64,000 nucleotides of DNA from JBEKOF01 sp049513975 (GCA_049513975.1 JBEKVM010000029.1:21196-85195), one strand, 5' to 3'; shown: positions 38,533 through 48,915, counted from the first letter of the stretch. Numbers and translations: made by a program. Notes: a model not told the origin generated them from the sequence alone.

Positions 38533-41500
38533 GGCAGCTCCATGACGCGCATTCCTTCGTTGCCGCGCGGGTCAATGACCTTGACTGCCACACGCCATTT
38601 CTCGCCCTTCTTTAGCCGGGGTGGTCGCGGAAAGGGCAGGCTCTCCAGGCCGCTCAATGCGGAAAACGCGTCTTCCTCAATTATGCCCCGGTCGCCCAGC
38701 GCCCTGGCCAGCTTGTCCCATTTGGTCTTGTCCGGGAAAAATGCCTGGCAAATGCAGAACGTCCGTCCGTCGTAATCGCTGTCCAGCCACCATGCGGCGA
38801 TGCGTTCCTTGTTGGTCGGGAAAAGAGTATTGGTGACCGGGTCATAGACATCCATGCCCTCAACTTCGATGGTGTATGTGCCGTCCGATTGTTTTGCCGG
38901 GCCTTTGATGCGCGGGGCGCTGAAAACGGTGAAAAGCTGGCTGCCGGGCTGGGTTTTTAGCAAGTCGCCCATCGCCACATCGGGGCGAATGAGCGCCATG
39001 TGCAATCGCAATTTCGGGTGGCTGCCGCCTGCAATGGCGTCCTGGGCGGCTGCGTCGAAGCCAAAGGCGGCAAATACAACGTCGTCATAGGCTTTGCGGT
39101 TTGCATCGCGAATAACGTCCTCCACTTGGTAGGCGGTGAGGTTGCCGACGTCGGGGCCGATGGTTACTGCGACGTGGCGTTGTCTCTGGTCGCCGTTGGC
39201 CCATTCGCCCTCGGCATGGATGAGAGAGGCGCCGGTGATTGGTTCAAGGCGGCCGAATTTCATGTTTTTGTTTCCGGGGAAATCCACGCCGCTGGCTTTC
39301 AGGAGACGGATGACTTTATCAAGGTGGGCCTCCACGTTCTGAACCTCGGCGGCGGATGTGGGCTGGCTCGCGTCGGCGGTGGGAATGAACGTTTCCAGCG
39401 GCTCCGGTGCGCCGCCGATGGGTGTCTCTAGCCCTTCTTCCACGGCGATGACACCTTCCACGGTGAATGGGCCGCTGACGCGGACAATGCCCGGCACTTC
39501 TTCCGGTTTGTCCACGAGTTCTTCCATCTCGGCGTTGGCTGCAATGCACTGATTGACCTCGTCCATTTTTGAACGCCAGGCTTGGCGGTATTGCTTCAAG
39601 GCTTCCTGCAATGGTTTGGGCCAGTCGGGATCGGTGTCGAACGGGACTTCCCACTCCTGCCATTGCTGTTGGCGAGTTGGGGATTGTGGATTGCCGGGAA
39701 GCAACCAACGGCGGCGGTCGGCTTCGGTGATACTTTTCTTTCCCTCTTCCCGTTCCTTCCGCTTGAGTTTTTCGGCCACGAGGGCCGATTGCTCAGGCGT
39801 CACTTGCTTGAGAGCGGCGTTCAGTTCCTGGAGGCGCTGGGCGAGAATTGGCCCGTGTTTGGCGAAGATGGGGTCCAGCGATGTGTTGCGGGCGATGCTT
39901 TTGAGTGTAACGTGTGGCAGGGTTGTACAGGAAAAAGTTTTCGGTTGATCTCCTGCGTTTTTCAGCCAGGTGCCTTTCGGGTTGCGGGTCAGGTCCTCGG
40001 CGCTCAGTTCGCGCAGTTTGAAATAGGGGAAGCGGGCCGTGAGAAGCCGTTGCTTGGCCAATGCTAGTGCGACACGGCTTGTGTCGAGTGTAATCCATCG
40101 GCGTCCCCATTGCTCGGCCACATAAGCCGTGGTCCCGCTGCCGCATGTTGGGTCTAACACCAAATCCCCGGGATCTGTCGTCATTAGGAGACAGCGCTGA
40201 ACCACTTTGGTTGTGGTTTGAACCACGTATATCTTGTCTTGCTCGGCGGTCCCCATTGTGTCAGCCCATAAGTTTCCGAGGACGCTCGCGGAAAAGTCGT
40301 GGAAATACTTCTTGAAGTTCGCGAATTCGCGCGTCTTAAGAAGTCGCTCGGCATTCTTCAACCGCTGCATCCCTGTGGCGTTCGTTTTCCAGCCGCCCTT
40401 CTTGGGGCGTCTTACTTGCTCACCGTCAAGTCCAAAGTCGAACGTAGTGGATTCGCTTGCTGTTTCTGATGTCAGGGGATCGCCCCTCCATGCGCGGGCG
40501 TTTTTCGGGACACTCTCGGGGTCTTCGCGCTCTTCGTCTAAAATCGGACGGGACCATCCTTCGGGAAGCTCGATGCGCGCGAATCTCGCTCCGGCACCCT
40601 CCCGGAGGTCCTTCGTGACGTAAAGGGGATTGTATTTCATTCCATCGAAGTCGCGGGAGTACCAGAGGAGATAATCGGAGACGTTGTCGAGTCTCGCCTC
40701 GCCCATGCCGCCAGTCTTTTTAACCGTGATGAGGGAGATGAAGTTGTCGGCGCGGAAGACCTCATCCATGAGGCAGCGCACGCGGTGGATGTTCTCGTCG
40801 CTGATTTGAACGAAAATTGATCCTGTGTTGGCAAGTAATTCTTTTGCCATCGCCAAGCGGTCGCGGAGATAAGCCAGATAGGAATGGATTCCAAGCGTCC
40901 AAGTATCGCGGTAGGCTTTGACCATTTCCGGCTCGCGCGTCAGGTCTTGCTCGCGGTCTTTCACGTCGCGCTGCCCGAGCTGCGGCTGGAAATTGGAACT
41001 GAATTTGATTCCGTAGGGCGGATCGAAATAGATCATCTGCACCTTGCCGGCCAGGTCTTCGCGGCGGGCCAGGCTCGCCATGACTTGCAGGGAGTCGCCC
41101 AAAATGAGCCGGTTGGACCAATCCACGTCGTATTTGTAAAACTGGACGGCCTCGGCGTAGGATTGCTGCGGGTCGGCAAAAAGTTCGCGCTGCACGTCCT
41201 GCCTGGCCAGCACGCGCAAGATGGCTTGGGTGGAAACGCGCTCGTGGATGTGAAGGGCGACCGGTTCGACTTCAAACCACGGCTTTTCGCGTTTGCCGGA
41301 CCATTCAAGCCAAGGCTCGTGGTTGCGGAGAGCGGCAGCAAGGGTGCGGGCTTCGTCCTCCGTCAATGCCCGTTTGCGCGAAGTTTGGAGAAGTTCGGGC
41401 AGGCGGTCAGTTTCCGTCGCGTCCGTGGCGGAGCGGAGCGTAGGTGGCAAGTGCGGATTGTACTCGTACCTGAGCTTGGGCGCTTCTTGCAGGATGCCCT

Positions 41501-41603
41501 GGGACTCAAGCCCGGCCGGCGGGATGTTCTTCCGTTTGGTTGGGTATTTGTACGACGCGACATCCCCGCTGGCGGCGGGCGGCCCGACATTTTTGCGCGG
41601 CAT
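38529..41603 (-). CDS. Type III DNA adenine methyltransferase Mod subunit
   Basis: This 1024-aa beta-class N6-adenine methyltransferase has DPPY in YFDPPYGIKFSS near residue 193 and the SAM site DPTCGSGTTAYVAEQWGRRW near 483, with the target recognition region between. It is longer than typical Mod (~650 aa) because of a C-terminal domain of about 400 residues with no identified motif. It provides both self-methylation and site recognition for the Res subunit. Confidence 0.92.
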   Translation of the reverse strand: MPRKNVGPPAASGDVASYKYPTKRKNIPPAGLESQGILQEAPKLRYEYNPHLPPTLRSATDATETDRLPELLQTSRKRALTEDEARTLAAALRNHEPWLEWSGKREKPWFEVEPVALHIHERVSTQAILRVLARQDVQRELFADPQQSYAEAVQFYKYDVDWSNRLILGDSLQVMASLARREDLAGKVQMIYFDPPYGIKFSSNFQPQLGQRDVKDREQDLTREPEMVKAYRDTWTLGIHSYLAYLRDRLAMAKELLANTGSIFVQISDENIHRVRCLMDEVFRADNFISLITVKKTGGMGEARLDNVSDYLLWYSRDFDGMKYNPLYVTKDLREGAGARFARIELPEGWSRPILDEEREDPESVPKNARAWRGDPLTSETASESTTFDFGLDGEQVRRPKKGGWKTNATGMQRLKNAERLLKTREFANFKKYFHDFSASVLGNLWADTMGTAEQDKIYVVQTTTKVVQRCLLMTTDPGDLVLDPTCGSGTTAYVAEQWGRRWITLDTSRVALALAKQRLLTARFPYFKLRELSAEDLTRNPKGTWLKNAGDQPKTFSCTTLPHVTLKSIARNTSLDPIFAKHGPILAQRLQELNAALKQVTPEQSALVAEKLKRKEREEGKKSITEADRRRWLLPGNPQSPTRQQQWQEWEVPFDTDPDWPKPLQEALKQYRQAWRSKMDEVNQCIAANAEMEELVDKPEEVPGIVRVSGPFTVEGVIAVEEGLETPIGGAPEPLETFIPTADASQPTSAAEVQNVEAHLDKVIRLLKASGVDFPGNKNMKFGRLEPITGASLIHAEGEWANGDQRQRHVAVTIGPDVGNLTAYQVEDVIRDANRKAYDDVVFAAFGFDAAAQDAIAGGSHPKLRLHMALIRPDVAMGDLLKTQPGSQLFTVFSAPRIKGPAKQSDGTYTIEVEGMDVYDPVTNTLFPTNKERIAAWWLDSDYDGRTFCICQAFFPDKTKWDKLARALGDRGIIEEDAFSALSGLESLPFPRPPRLKKGEKWRVAVKVIDPRGNEGMRVMELP

Positions 41604-42091
41604 GGTTCAGCCTTGGTTTTGGCAGCCCGGGCCGTTGTCGGGATGGCTTGCGTTCTGTGAAAGGGATTCCGTGCCGAAAAATGAAGGGGCGTGACCTACA
41701 CACGCTCCTTCACAGGCACGGAGATGCCCTTTACGGAACGCTTTCGGGCACGCCCGAGTGGGCATGCCTTCGAGCGCCGTCCGTAAAGTCGAAATTCTCC
41801 GTTTCGTGAAGGACAGCAGCCGAAGCTACGCGAATTGATTCTTGTTAAAAATTCTGGTCGTTTTTGCTCTTGTCTGAAAACGCGAGACTATGCCGTGAGC
41901 TTCCGCGATGCAATCACTGAGTTTTCGCCGCGCTCATTTTCAGCGGAGGCAAGTCGGCTTCGGGCGATTTGGGCAATCGCTGGCATGTCGGCTGTGGTGC
42001 GATGGGTGTTTGGGCGCAACACGGGCGATTTGCCAACGCGACCGCGGAGTCCGTCACCGCCCTGCCCACTCATGACTGACGGATCATAAAC
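41604..42091. other. Gene-free stretch upstream of mod
   Basis: Only short accidental frames are present. The promoter of the restriction-modification operon should lie here, but I cannot point to a convincing -35/-10 pair. Confidence 0.5.
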
Positions 42092-44092
42092 TCACCCCAA
42101 CTCCGGTTTCCGGGTCAAAACCCAGATGTGGCTGCGAACGGCTTCGACTAATGGGTCCGCACTCGTCTGGTCAAGGCGGCGCAGGATTTTTTCCCAGCGG
42201 TAGGCGAAGCTGCCGCCGGTGTCGTACTTGCAATGTTGGAAGAGGGTGTCGAAGGAGCGGCGGCGTTTGCGATAGTCTTCCTGGATGTGAACAAACCGCT
42301 CACGAAATGCGGTGAGATAGACCCGGGCGAATCCGGTTCCGTTGGACAGGAGTTTGGCCCGGGTGTTGACGGGCCGGGCGTAATGTTCGGCAAAGGCGTC
42401 CAACGGACGTTCGTATTCGCCGAAAGCGCCACTGTGATCGCTGACCAGAATCTCCGCCGGCAGCCCCTCCTCGTCTTCCCGGATGACTTCGTCGCCATCG
42501 TCGAAGACCGGGGAGGCGCCCTGGTACAAAGCCCGGCCGACGATCATGTTGGAGGCGGCGGCCTTGCCAAGCAGGGTGGCCAGCCGGATGGCGTAGTCGG
42601 CCCGCGCCAGTTTTTCCATGGGCACTTTGTCGCTGGCGACGCCTTCCAGATAGTCGCGCTCGAAGTAGGTGGTGCGAATGAGCTGCCCGCGATACTTTCC
42701 CGCCAGGCCAGTGTAGGTTTCGTTCAGGCGCCGCATGACGACACGGGAGGGCAGGTTCATGCCCAACTGGCGGCAGCCGAGCCTTCGATCCAGCCAGTAA
42801 TCGGTGTAATCGTCGCTTTCCTCGATGGATTGAAGAAGCTCCTTGCCTTCGTCCAGATGCTCCCACACGCCCCACTTGAGCAAGCGCATGAAGCGTTTGA
42901 TGGGCTGGTGCTCGCCGTGCGAGCGCAGTTCGGCCAGGTAAACGCCGCGGCGGCCCACCTTCTGCGGACGTTCCTTGGAGAGGGATTCGGGGAGGCGGCC
43001 GAGATTGATATATTCGATGTCTCCGTATTCCCGGATCATGTTGAAAATGATGCCTTTGGCTCGCGGATCAAACAGCTTTTGCAGGGCCTGATCCTCGGGA
43101 TGACGGGCCGCCTCTTCGAAGAGGGGATCCAGGAGAAACTCGCCTTCCTCGAAACGGCCGCCGGGCAGCCACTCCACATGCAGATAGAATTCGGGGCTTA
43201 GTCCGCTGAGGATCTGGTCGGTCTGGGTTTCGCTGCCCTCGAGAAAGAGGGTCGCGATCATGCGATGGCCCCAGGCTTCATTGGCGCCATTATCCCGCTG
43301 GAAGGCCTCATGCACGGCGGAAATGAAATGGCGTTTGAGCGCCTCATATTGGGCGCGCAATTCAGCGGCGGCGAGCTGCCCGAAGACCACGCCGGCAAAA
43401 AGGGCCGGGCCGCAATGCCGCAAATCCGCGGCAAAAAAATCCAGTTCCAGACGCCCCAGATGGTTGCGGCGGATCGAGTAGTTGGCAATTTCCTGAAGCT
43501 GCCGCGCCAAGGCGGCGTCATCCAGAGCGCCCAGATTTGCGAACTCCGCGCAGGTCAGCCAGCGCGTGCCGGTCAGCCGGTTGTAGAAGTAAATGGGCAG
43601 CTCTTCAATCGCCACCTTGGAACTCAAGATCAGCCTGGCTTGCTCCTCCTTCGTCGTCGGGATGGCGCTGAGCCGCCAACACTCGCCCCGCCGCTTGATC
43701 GCCTCCCGCACGCGCCGGTCCGCCACCGAGAGGAACATAATCCGCCGCTTGGAAACCAGCTCCTGCAACAGTTCATCGGCGGCGAAGGCCAAATCCATCC
43801 GGGCGGGATTGGGGCGGATCAGGACCTGGCCGGGATCGAAAATGAGATCCACCGAGTTGCGGCAAATCTTTTCCTCTTCCTCCAGGCTGAGCGGTGCGAG
43901 CGCGTCTTTGGCCCGCTGGCGGTTGATCGACTCGAGGAAAGCAGACCGCTGGCACGCATGAACGTCCGGCGGCAGCGTGTAGAGCGTCTTCTGGCCCACA
44001 AACAAAGTCCCGATCCGCACCTTCTGCCGGCCCTGTTCGTCCCGTTCGAACGGAGGGGGCCCAATTAGTTCCAGTTCCAAATCCATGCTCAC
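42092..44092 (-). CDS. Large protein of unknown function
   Basis: This 666-aa soluble protein has no signal peptide or membrane segment. It has repeated Asp/Glu-rich helices and conserved-looking segments such as FEEGEFLLDPLFEEAARHPE and HCKYDTGGSFAYRWEK, but no motif I can name. The upstream gap is short and the neighbours unrelated (restriction-modification on one side, transposase remnant on the other), which fits an accessory gene. Composition matches the window. Confidence 0.75.
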   Translation of the reverse strand: MSMDLELELIGPPPFERDEQGRQKVRIGTLFVGQKTLYTLPPDVHACQRSAFLESINRQRAKDALAPLSLEEEEKICRNSVDLIFDPGQVLIRPNPARMDLAFAADELLQELVSKRRIMFLSVADRRVREAIKRRGECWRLSAIPTTKEEQARLILSSKVAIEELPIYFYNRLTGTRWLTCAEFANLGALDDAALARQLQEIANYSIRRNHLGRLELDFFAADLRHCGPALFAGVVFGQLAAAELRAQYEALKRHFISAVHEAFQRDNGANEAWGHRMIATLFLEGSETQTDQILSGLSPEFYLHVEWLPGGRFEEGEFLLDPLFEEAARHPEDQALQKLFDPRAKGIIFNMIREYGDIEYINLGRLPESLSKERPQKVGRRGVYLAELRSHGEHQPIKRFMRLLKWGVWEHLDEGKELLQSIEESDDYTDYWLDRRLGCRQLGMNLPSRVVMRRLNETYTGLAGKYRGQLIRTTYFERDYLEGVASDKVPMEKLARADYAIRLATLLGKAAASNMIVGRALYQGASPVFDDGDEVIREDEEGLPAEILVSDHSGAFGEYERPLDAFAEHYARPVNTRAKLLSNGTGFARVYLTAFRERFVHIQEDYRKRRRSFDTLFQHCKYDTGGSFAYRWEKILRRLDQTSADPLVEAVRSHIWVLTRKPELG

Positions 44093-44317
44093 GCCCCAGT
44101 TTTAGCAGCAGACGGCGGAGACGGCAAGCAAGCGAAAGCGACGCCAGGCCGGAAAAAAGAAAAATGCGCGGCGAGGCATAATGAGATTGGCGCTCCCGCA
44201 AGCGGGATGACTGCTCATAGAGCACTCTGGACGCCCCGGCACAATGATCTCGAAACCGGTACTTAGAGCGATGCTCTTCGCCGCGCGATGGTATTTATGC
44301 CACCCCGCTGAAAAAAA

Positions 44318-44459
44318 GCCAGCCGAAGTTATGGCCCTGTATTTCATGCACTACAATTTCGTCCGCATTCACCAGACCTTGCGGGTCACGCCAGCGATGG
44401 AGGCGGGGATTGCCGACCACGTTTGGGGCATGGAAGAAATTGTGGCTCTCCTGCCTTGA
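44318..44459 (+). pseudogene. Transposase C-terminal remnant (IS1-like family)
   Basis: Only the last ~45 codons remain: ALYFMHYNFVRIHQTLRVTP, then AMEAGIADHVW and EEIVALL. This is the conserved C terminus of an IS1-type DDE transposase. No upstream catalytic part or inverted repeats are found. Confidence 0.75.
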
Positions 44460-44510
44460 TTTTCAGACGCGGCGGGTTCAGGTTTGTGTGGCGTTAATCC
44501 ATCATTCATC

Positions 44511-44864
44511 ATGCGTATCATTTTATTGCTTTTCATTACGGCTGCATTGCCAATCGCGTGGTTGGTTGCAGATTTCAAGGCCCCTCCAATCATCCGCCGC
44601 ATTCTGGGCATTGTGACAATTTTATGGTCATTCGGGGTCGCCTCGTTGGTTGGGATTTTACAGGTCTTTGACGCCAATATCTATTTTACAGGAGCCACTA
44701 AGGATTTGCTCACCAACTCGGTTCAGGCACTCAAGGCTGGTAAAACGGAGACAGTGATTCGGGAATGGGTGCGCGCTGATGACCAGTTTCACCCTACTTA
44801 CGAAAATCGTGCGGCATACCAACAGATTGTGGATGGGGCAATCGAAGGGATGAAAAAACCATAA
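44511..44864 (+). CDS. Small membrane protein of unknown function
   Basis: This 117-aa protein starts at MRIILLLFITAALP and has two or three N-terminal membrane segments (to ASLVGILQVF) and a soluble tail with TVIREWVRADDQFHPTYENR. No family is recognised. The lower GC and isolated position suggest an accessory gene. Confidence 0.65.
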   Translation: MRIILLLFITAALPIAWLVADFKAPPIIRRILGIVTILWSFGVASLVGILQVFDANIYFTGATKDLLTNSVQALKAGKTETVIREWVRADDQFHPTYENRAAYQQIVDGAIEGMKKP

Positions 44865-44911
44865 ACGCCTCTTCGATTCAAATTGATACACTACCGAAGT
44901 TATTCACAAAA

Positions 44912-46783
44912 CTATTCACCGTCCCGCCCGCCGCCGTCCCCGGGAGGCGGATGGGCGGGTTCGTCCGGCTGCTTGTGAAACTGGAGGCTGTGCAGCTTGT
45001 GATAAACGCCGCCCAGGGCCAGCAGTTCGGCGTGGCGGCCCGTTTCCACAATCCGTCCCTCGTCAAGAACAAGGATAACGTCGGCGTGCTGCACGGTGGA
45101 AAGGCGGTGGGCGATGCAAATGGTGGTCCGCCCTTTCATCAGTTCATCCAGCGCGGCCTGCACCATGCGCTCCGATTCGCTGTCCAGCGAACTGGTGGCT
45201 TCATCCAGGACGAGGATGGGCGCGTTTTTCAAAATGGCCCGGGCAATGGAAAGCCGCTGCCGCTGCCCGCCGGAAAGGGTCACGCCTTTCTCCCCAATCC
45301 CCGCTTCATAGCCGCCCGTCTTCTCCATGATGAATTCGTGGGCATGGGCGTGTCTGGCCGCTTCCTCCACTTCGCCGGCGCTGGCGCCGGGCCGCCCGCA
45401 GGCGATGTTGTTGCGAATGGTGTCGTTGAAAAGAATGACCTCCTGGGTGACGACGGCGATCTGGGAGTGAAGGTCGTGCAGGGCCACCTCGCGCAAGTCC
45501 ACCCCGCCGATGCGCACGGCGCCCGCCGTGGGATCGTAGAAGCGCAAGAGCAGGTTGGTCAGCGTGGTTTTGCCGGAGCCGGTCCGGCCGACCAGGGCCA
45601 CCATCCGGCCGGGTTTGACTTTCAACTGGATGTCGCGCAGGACCAGACCGGCTCCATAGCCGAAGCTGACGTTGTCAAAATGAATTTCCGCGCCGGCGGC
45701 GCGCAGCGGCGCCGGTTGGGCGGCGTCGGTCAGGGTGTTGGGGATGGCGAGCAGTTCAAAGACCCGCTGGGTGGCGGCCTGGGCCTGGGTCATCTGGCTG
45801 TGCAGGCGGATCAGGTTTTTAATGGGGGCGTAGAGCATGAGCAGCGCGGTGACAAAAGTGAGAAATTCGAGCGAGGTCGAACGGCCGGCCATATAGAGAA
45901 ACATTCCGGCGATGCCGAGGGAGCCTGCGAATTCAATCAACGGTCCCGGAGATTCGGTGGCGCGGACCACCCGCATGCAGTTGCTGCGGAAGATACTCAC
46001 GCTGGCTTTGAACTGGTTGACCACCACCGCTTCCAGATTGTAAGCCTTGATGATGCGGTTGCCGGTGAAGGATTCGTGCATGACTTTGCCCAGCGCGGCC
46101 AGTTCGGTTTGGATGGCCGCGCCGGCCCGCCGGACTTTGCGGCTGTAAACCGTAATCGGAATCATGCACAACGGAAACACCAGCAAAGAGATGACTGTCA
46201 ATTTCGGTTCCACCTTGACCATCATGTATAAATAGGTCAGGAGGGTGACGGGACAAGAAATCAGGGTGACCAGGGAGACGGCGATCATATTCTGCAGGAC
46301 CAGAACGTCGCTGTTGCGCGAGATCAATTCACCCGTGCTGTTTTTTGTGAAGAAACTCAGGGGCAGGTTGAGCAGATGCTCGAACAGCCGGACGCGCAAA
46401 TCGCAGATGGTGCGCAACGCCACCCAGGCCATGAGATACGAACTGAGATAGGCCACGATGCCGCGCACCAACACCACCAAAGGGATCAGGCTCACGATCA
46501 GGATCTTCCAAGTCATGGAGCCGGCCGTCTGGGCGGCGACCCACTGTTTCATCTGGATAAACATTTCGCGCACCCAGCCCGGCACCCAATGCGGCACGGC
46601 GCCGGCCAGTTTTTGCAAATCCTCCGGGTGATTATTCGTAAACATCACGCAGAAAACAAATGCCGCCGTTCCCAGGACCAGCGGCTGGCCAAGCCCGTTC
46701 AAAATTCCAAAAAACACCCCCAGGAGGAACCGTCCCTTGTAGGGCCGGTTTAATTCCCACAGCTTAAAAAGAAATTTAATCAT
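44912..46783 (-). CDS. ABC exporter, MsbA-like (TMD-NBD fusion)
   Basis: This protein of about 623 aa combines a six-helix transmembrane domain with a nucleotide-binding domain: Walker A GRTGSGKTT, signature LSGGQRQRLSIARA, Walker B ILVLDEATSSLDSES and H-loop IAHRLSTV. It is a lipid or drug flippase half-transporter working as a homodimer. Placement beside GT9 and other glycan genes suggests lipid-A/lipid-linked glycan export. ATG-46783 (MIKFLFKLW) is chosen over an upstream in-frame ATG because the latter overlaps the GT9 gene. Confidence 0.92.
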   Translation of the reverse strand: MIKFLFKLWELNRPYKGRFLLGVFFGILNGLGQPLVLGTAAFVFCVMFTNNHPEDLQKLAGAVPHWVPGWVREMFIQMKQWVAAQTAGSMTWKILIVSLIPLVVLVRGIVAYLSSYLMAWVALRTICDLRVRLFEHLLNLPLSFFTKNSTGELISRNSDVLVLQNMIAVSLVTLISCPVTLLTYLYMMVKVEPKLTVISLLVFPLCMIPITVYSRKVRRAGAAIQTELAALGKVMHESFTGNRIIKAYNLEAVVVNQFKASVSIFRSNCMRVVRATESPGPLIEFAGSLGIAGMFLYMAGRSTSLEFLTFVTALLMLYAPIKNLIRLHSQMTQAQAATQRVFELLAIPNTLTDAAQPAPLRAAGAEIHFDNVSFGYGAGLVLRDIQLKVKPGRMVALVGRTGSGKTTLTNLLLRFYDPTAGAVRIGGVDLREVALHDLHSQIAVVTQEVILFNDTIRNNIACGRPGASAGEVEEAARHAHAHEFIMEKTGGYEAGIGEKGVTLSGGQRQRLSIARAILKNAPILVLDEATSSLDSESERMVQAALDELMKGRTTICIAHRLSTVQHADVILVLDEGRIVETGRHAELLALGGVYHKLHSLQFHKQPDEPAHPPPGDGGGRDGE

Positions 46784-46820
46784 GCGCGCTTCGGCCAGTA
46801 TGCCCCGTGGGGCGCAAACT

Positions 46821-47906
46821 TCAAAGTTTAAGGTGCTGGGCGGAAATGGGCCACAGGGGGCGAATGGCATCAAACACCTCGGTCACAGAAATGGAGGCCA
46901 GACACTCGGCCCCGCCCCGGGCCTGGCAATCGTTCCGGCCCGTTTCAATGCAACGGCAGCCCGCCGCCAGAAACTTGTGCTGGAGTGTCGCGGGCGGCAG
47001 CCATTCCTTCAACCCGGGATATTTGCGGAAGAGGGTGAAGGTGGAAACGCCCAGGGCCACGGCCAGATGCAAGACGCCGGAATCCGCGCCGAGGTGCAGC
47101 CGGCAGCGTTGCAGCAACGCCGCCAATTGTCCGAGGCTCAGGCCCGGCAGACACAGCAGCCGCGCATCGGGCACGGCGTCGCCCAGCCGGTCCAGCCGTT
47201 CCGACTCACGGGCGTTGGCCGCGGCGGTGGCCACCAGTTGCACGGCCGGGTCGCTCTCCAGAATCATCCTGGCCAGTTCCACCCAGTTTTCCAGCGGCCA
47301 TTCCTTGAGCGGCGTGCTGGCGTTGATGGAAAGGTGAATGGCATTGGCCGGGATGTTGGCCGCGGCCGATTCCCGCGCTTTCTCCGGCACGCGCAAATCA
47401 AACCGGGGCGGCTCCAGCGAGAAACCCGCCGCCGCCAGCACGTTCCGCCGTTGCGCGTAAACCGGGAGATCCCGCCCTTGCCGCGGCACCCAATTCCCAA
47501 TCACCCACCGGTTCCAAAAATGGCGGCGCCCGCCCTCCTGCGCCAACTGCCACTTCGCGCCCGTCAACGCCGTCAGGAAAATCGTGCGGTCCGATCCGCT
47601 GAAATTAAAGGCCGCGTCATACTTTTCCCGACGCAACGCGCCGATAATGTCCCAATGCCGCCACCAGGCCGGGCTTTGCGGCGTCAGCGGAAACGCCCAG
47701 GCCCGGTCCACACACGGGGCCAAACCGAGCAATTCCGCCCCGACCGCGGCGGACAAAGTATGAAGCTGCGCCGCCGGATAATGCCGTTTGATTTCCCACA
47801 ACGCCGGAACCAGATGGACCGAATCGCCGAGGAAGCCCAAATCCACCACGATGATTTTGCGCGCCGATTTGGTTTGCTCGTAAAAATTTGCGCCCACAGC
47901 CTGCAT
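46821..47906 (-). CDS. Glycosyltransferase family 9 (heptosyltransferase-like)
   Basis: This 361-aa GT-B enzyme has the N-terminal IIVVDLGFLGDSVHLVPAL acceptor motif and the C-terminal donor site LHLGADSGVLHLAVALGVST of ADP-heptose:LPS heptosyltransferases (WaaC/WaaF type). It should add sugars to the LPS core at the inner membrane. It lies 38 bp upstream of the MsbA-like exporter on the same strand. Confidence 0.92.
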   Translation of the reverse strand: MQAVGANFYEQTKSARKIIVVDLGFLGDSVHLVPALWEIKRHYPAAQLHTLSAAVGAELLGLAPCVDRAWAFPLTPQSPAWWRHWDIIGALRREKYDAAFNFSGSDRTIFLTALTGAKWQLAQEGGRRHFWNRWVIGNWVPRQGRDLPVYAQRRNVLAAAGFSLEPPRFDLRVPEKARESAAANIPANAIHLSINASTPLKEWPLENWVELARMILESDPAVQLVATAAANARESERLDRLGDAVPDARLLCLPGLSLGQLAALLQRCRLHLGADSGVLHLAVALGVSTFTLFRKYPGLKEWLPPATLQHKFLAAGCRCIETGRNDCQARGGAECLASISVTEVFDAIRPLWPISAQHLKL

Positions 47907-48065
47907 GTCGTCCTCTACTTAATGGCAACCCGCCGGATTGGCGAGAGCAAAATCATCCGGGACAGACGCATCCCAATTGACGGCATGGGGCATACCCATA
48001 AATGTCTTTTCTGTCGCCGACCTCATCCACCACCAGGCACGCGCCTTCCAGTGCAAGAAGCCGCT

Positions 48066-48205
48066 TCTTCATTTTGCATTCTTCATTCTGCCTTTTCTTC
48101 AAACCGGGGCTTGACAAAAATTAGAACCTATGGTTGAATTGCCAGCGTGAGACACGTAGGCAGAGTCCAAGGCCGCCTCCGGGAGGATGCGCCCAGCGCA
48201 GGCGC
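48066..48205 (-). repeat. Dispersed repeat C, copy 2 (inverted)
   Basis: This is an inverted copy of 13661-13795, including CTTCAAACCGGGGCTTGACA. Confidence 0.8.
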
Positions 48206-48915
48206 GGAGCGAAAGGCGGCGTCCCAAACCAGGAGAAGATTTCTGCCACAAACGAACGCAAGCAACACAGAGACAAGAGGTTATGCTGTTTTTTTCTTTG
48301 GGATTCTTAACGCAAAGTCGCAAGGGCGCGGCGCAAAGAGTTTTTTCCGCCTTGGCCTCTTGGCGTCTTGGCGACTCTTGCCCCGAAAGCTCTCGGGGTT
48401 GACAGTTGAACACTCTTTTTTAGCCGTGGAATCCGCGGTTCAATTTGTTTGTTTGAGCCTCCGTCGCGCTGTGCTCTTTTGTGGCAAATTCGTTTTGATT
48501 GCGGCCCCTTGCGTGGCGCCTTTTGCGCCTTTTTGCGGTGAATCAACACAAGCGCCTCTCCATGAACAACTTGCGCGCAAAAACGAGCTTTCCCAATCAA
48601 GGCCAATCAAGTCCAATCAAGGTAAATCAAGGTATTTTCCATGGCCTCTGCGTCATCAAAATGGTTGAATTCGCGCCATCACGAAGCCCCTCCCGATCCG
48701 GGTTCACCTCCATCCCTGTATGGCTAAATATGAGTAAACACGACCAAATACGACCAAATACGACCCATGCACAAATCCCCAACGGAAAAATCTCCCGGCT
48801 TCCCCGCGACATTCGTGAGCAGACCCACTCCCAGTTGCGCGACGGCCATTCCGCCGGGCCAATCGTTCAGAACTGTGAATTATGACTGACTTGGGCGGAC
48901 GGAACTGGTAAAATA
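48206..48915. repeat. Intergenic region with simple repeats
   Basis: CAATCAAGG/CCAATCAAG tandem units occupy 48592-48636 and ACGACCAAAT units 48737-48765. No gene is recognised, although short open frames exist. Confidence 0.7.

Noticed and set aside
41540..42089. Short plus-strand frames upstream of mod
   Set aside because: No conserved motif, ribosome site or codon bias; probably chance.
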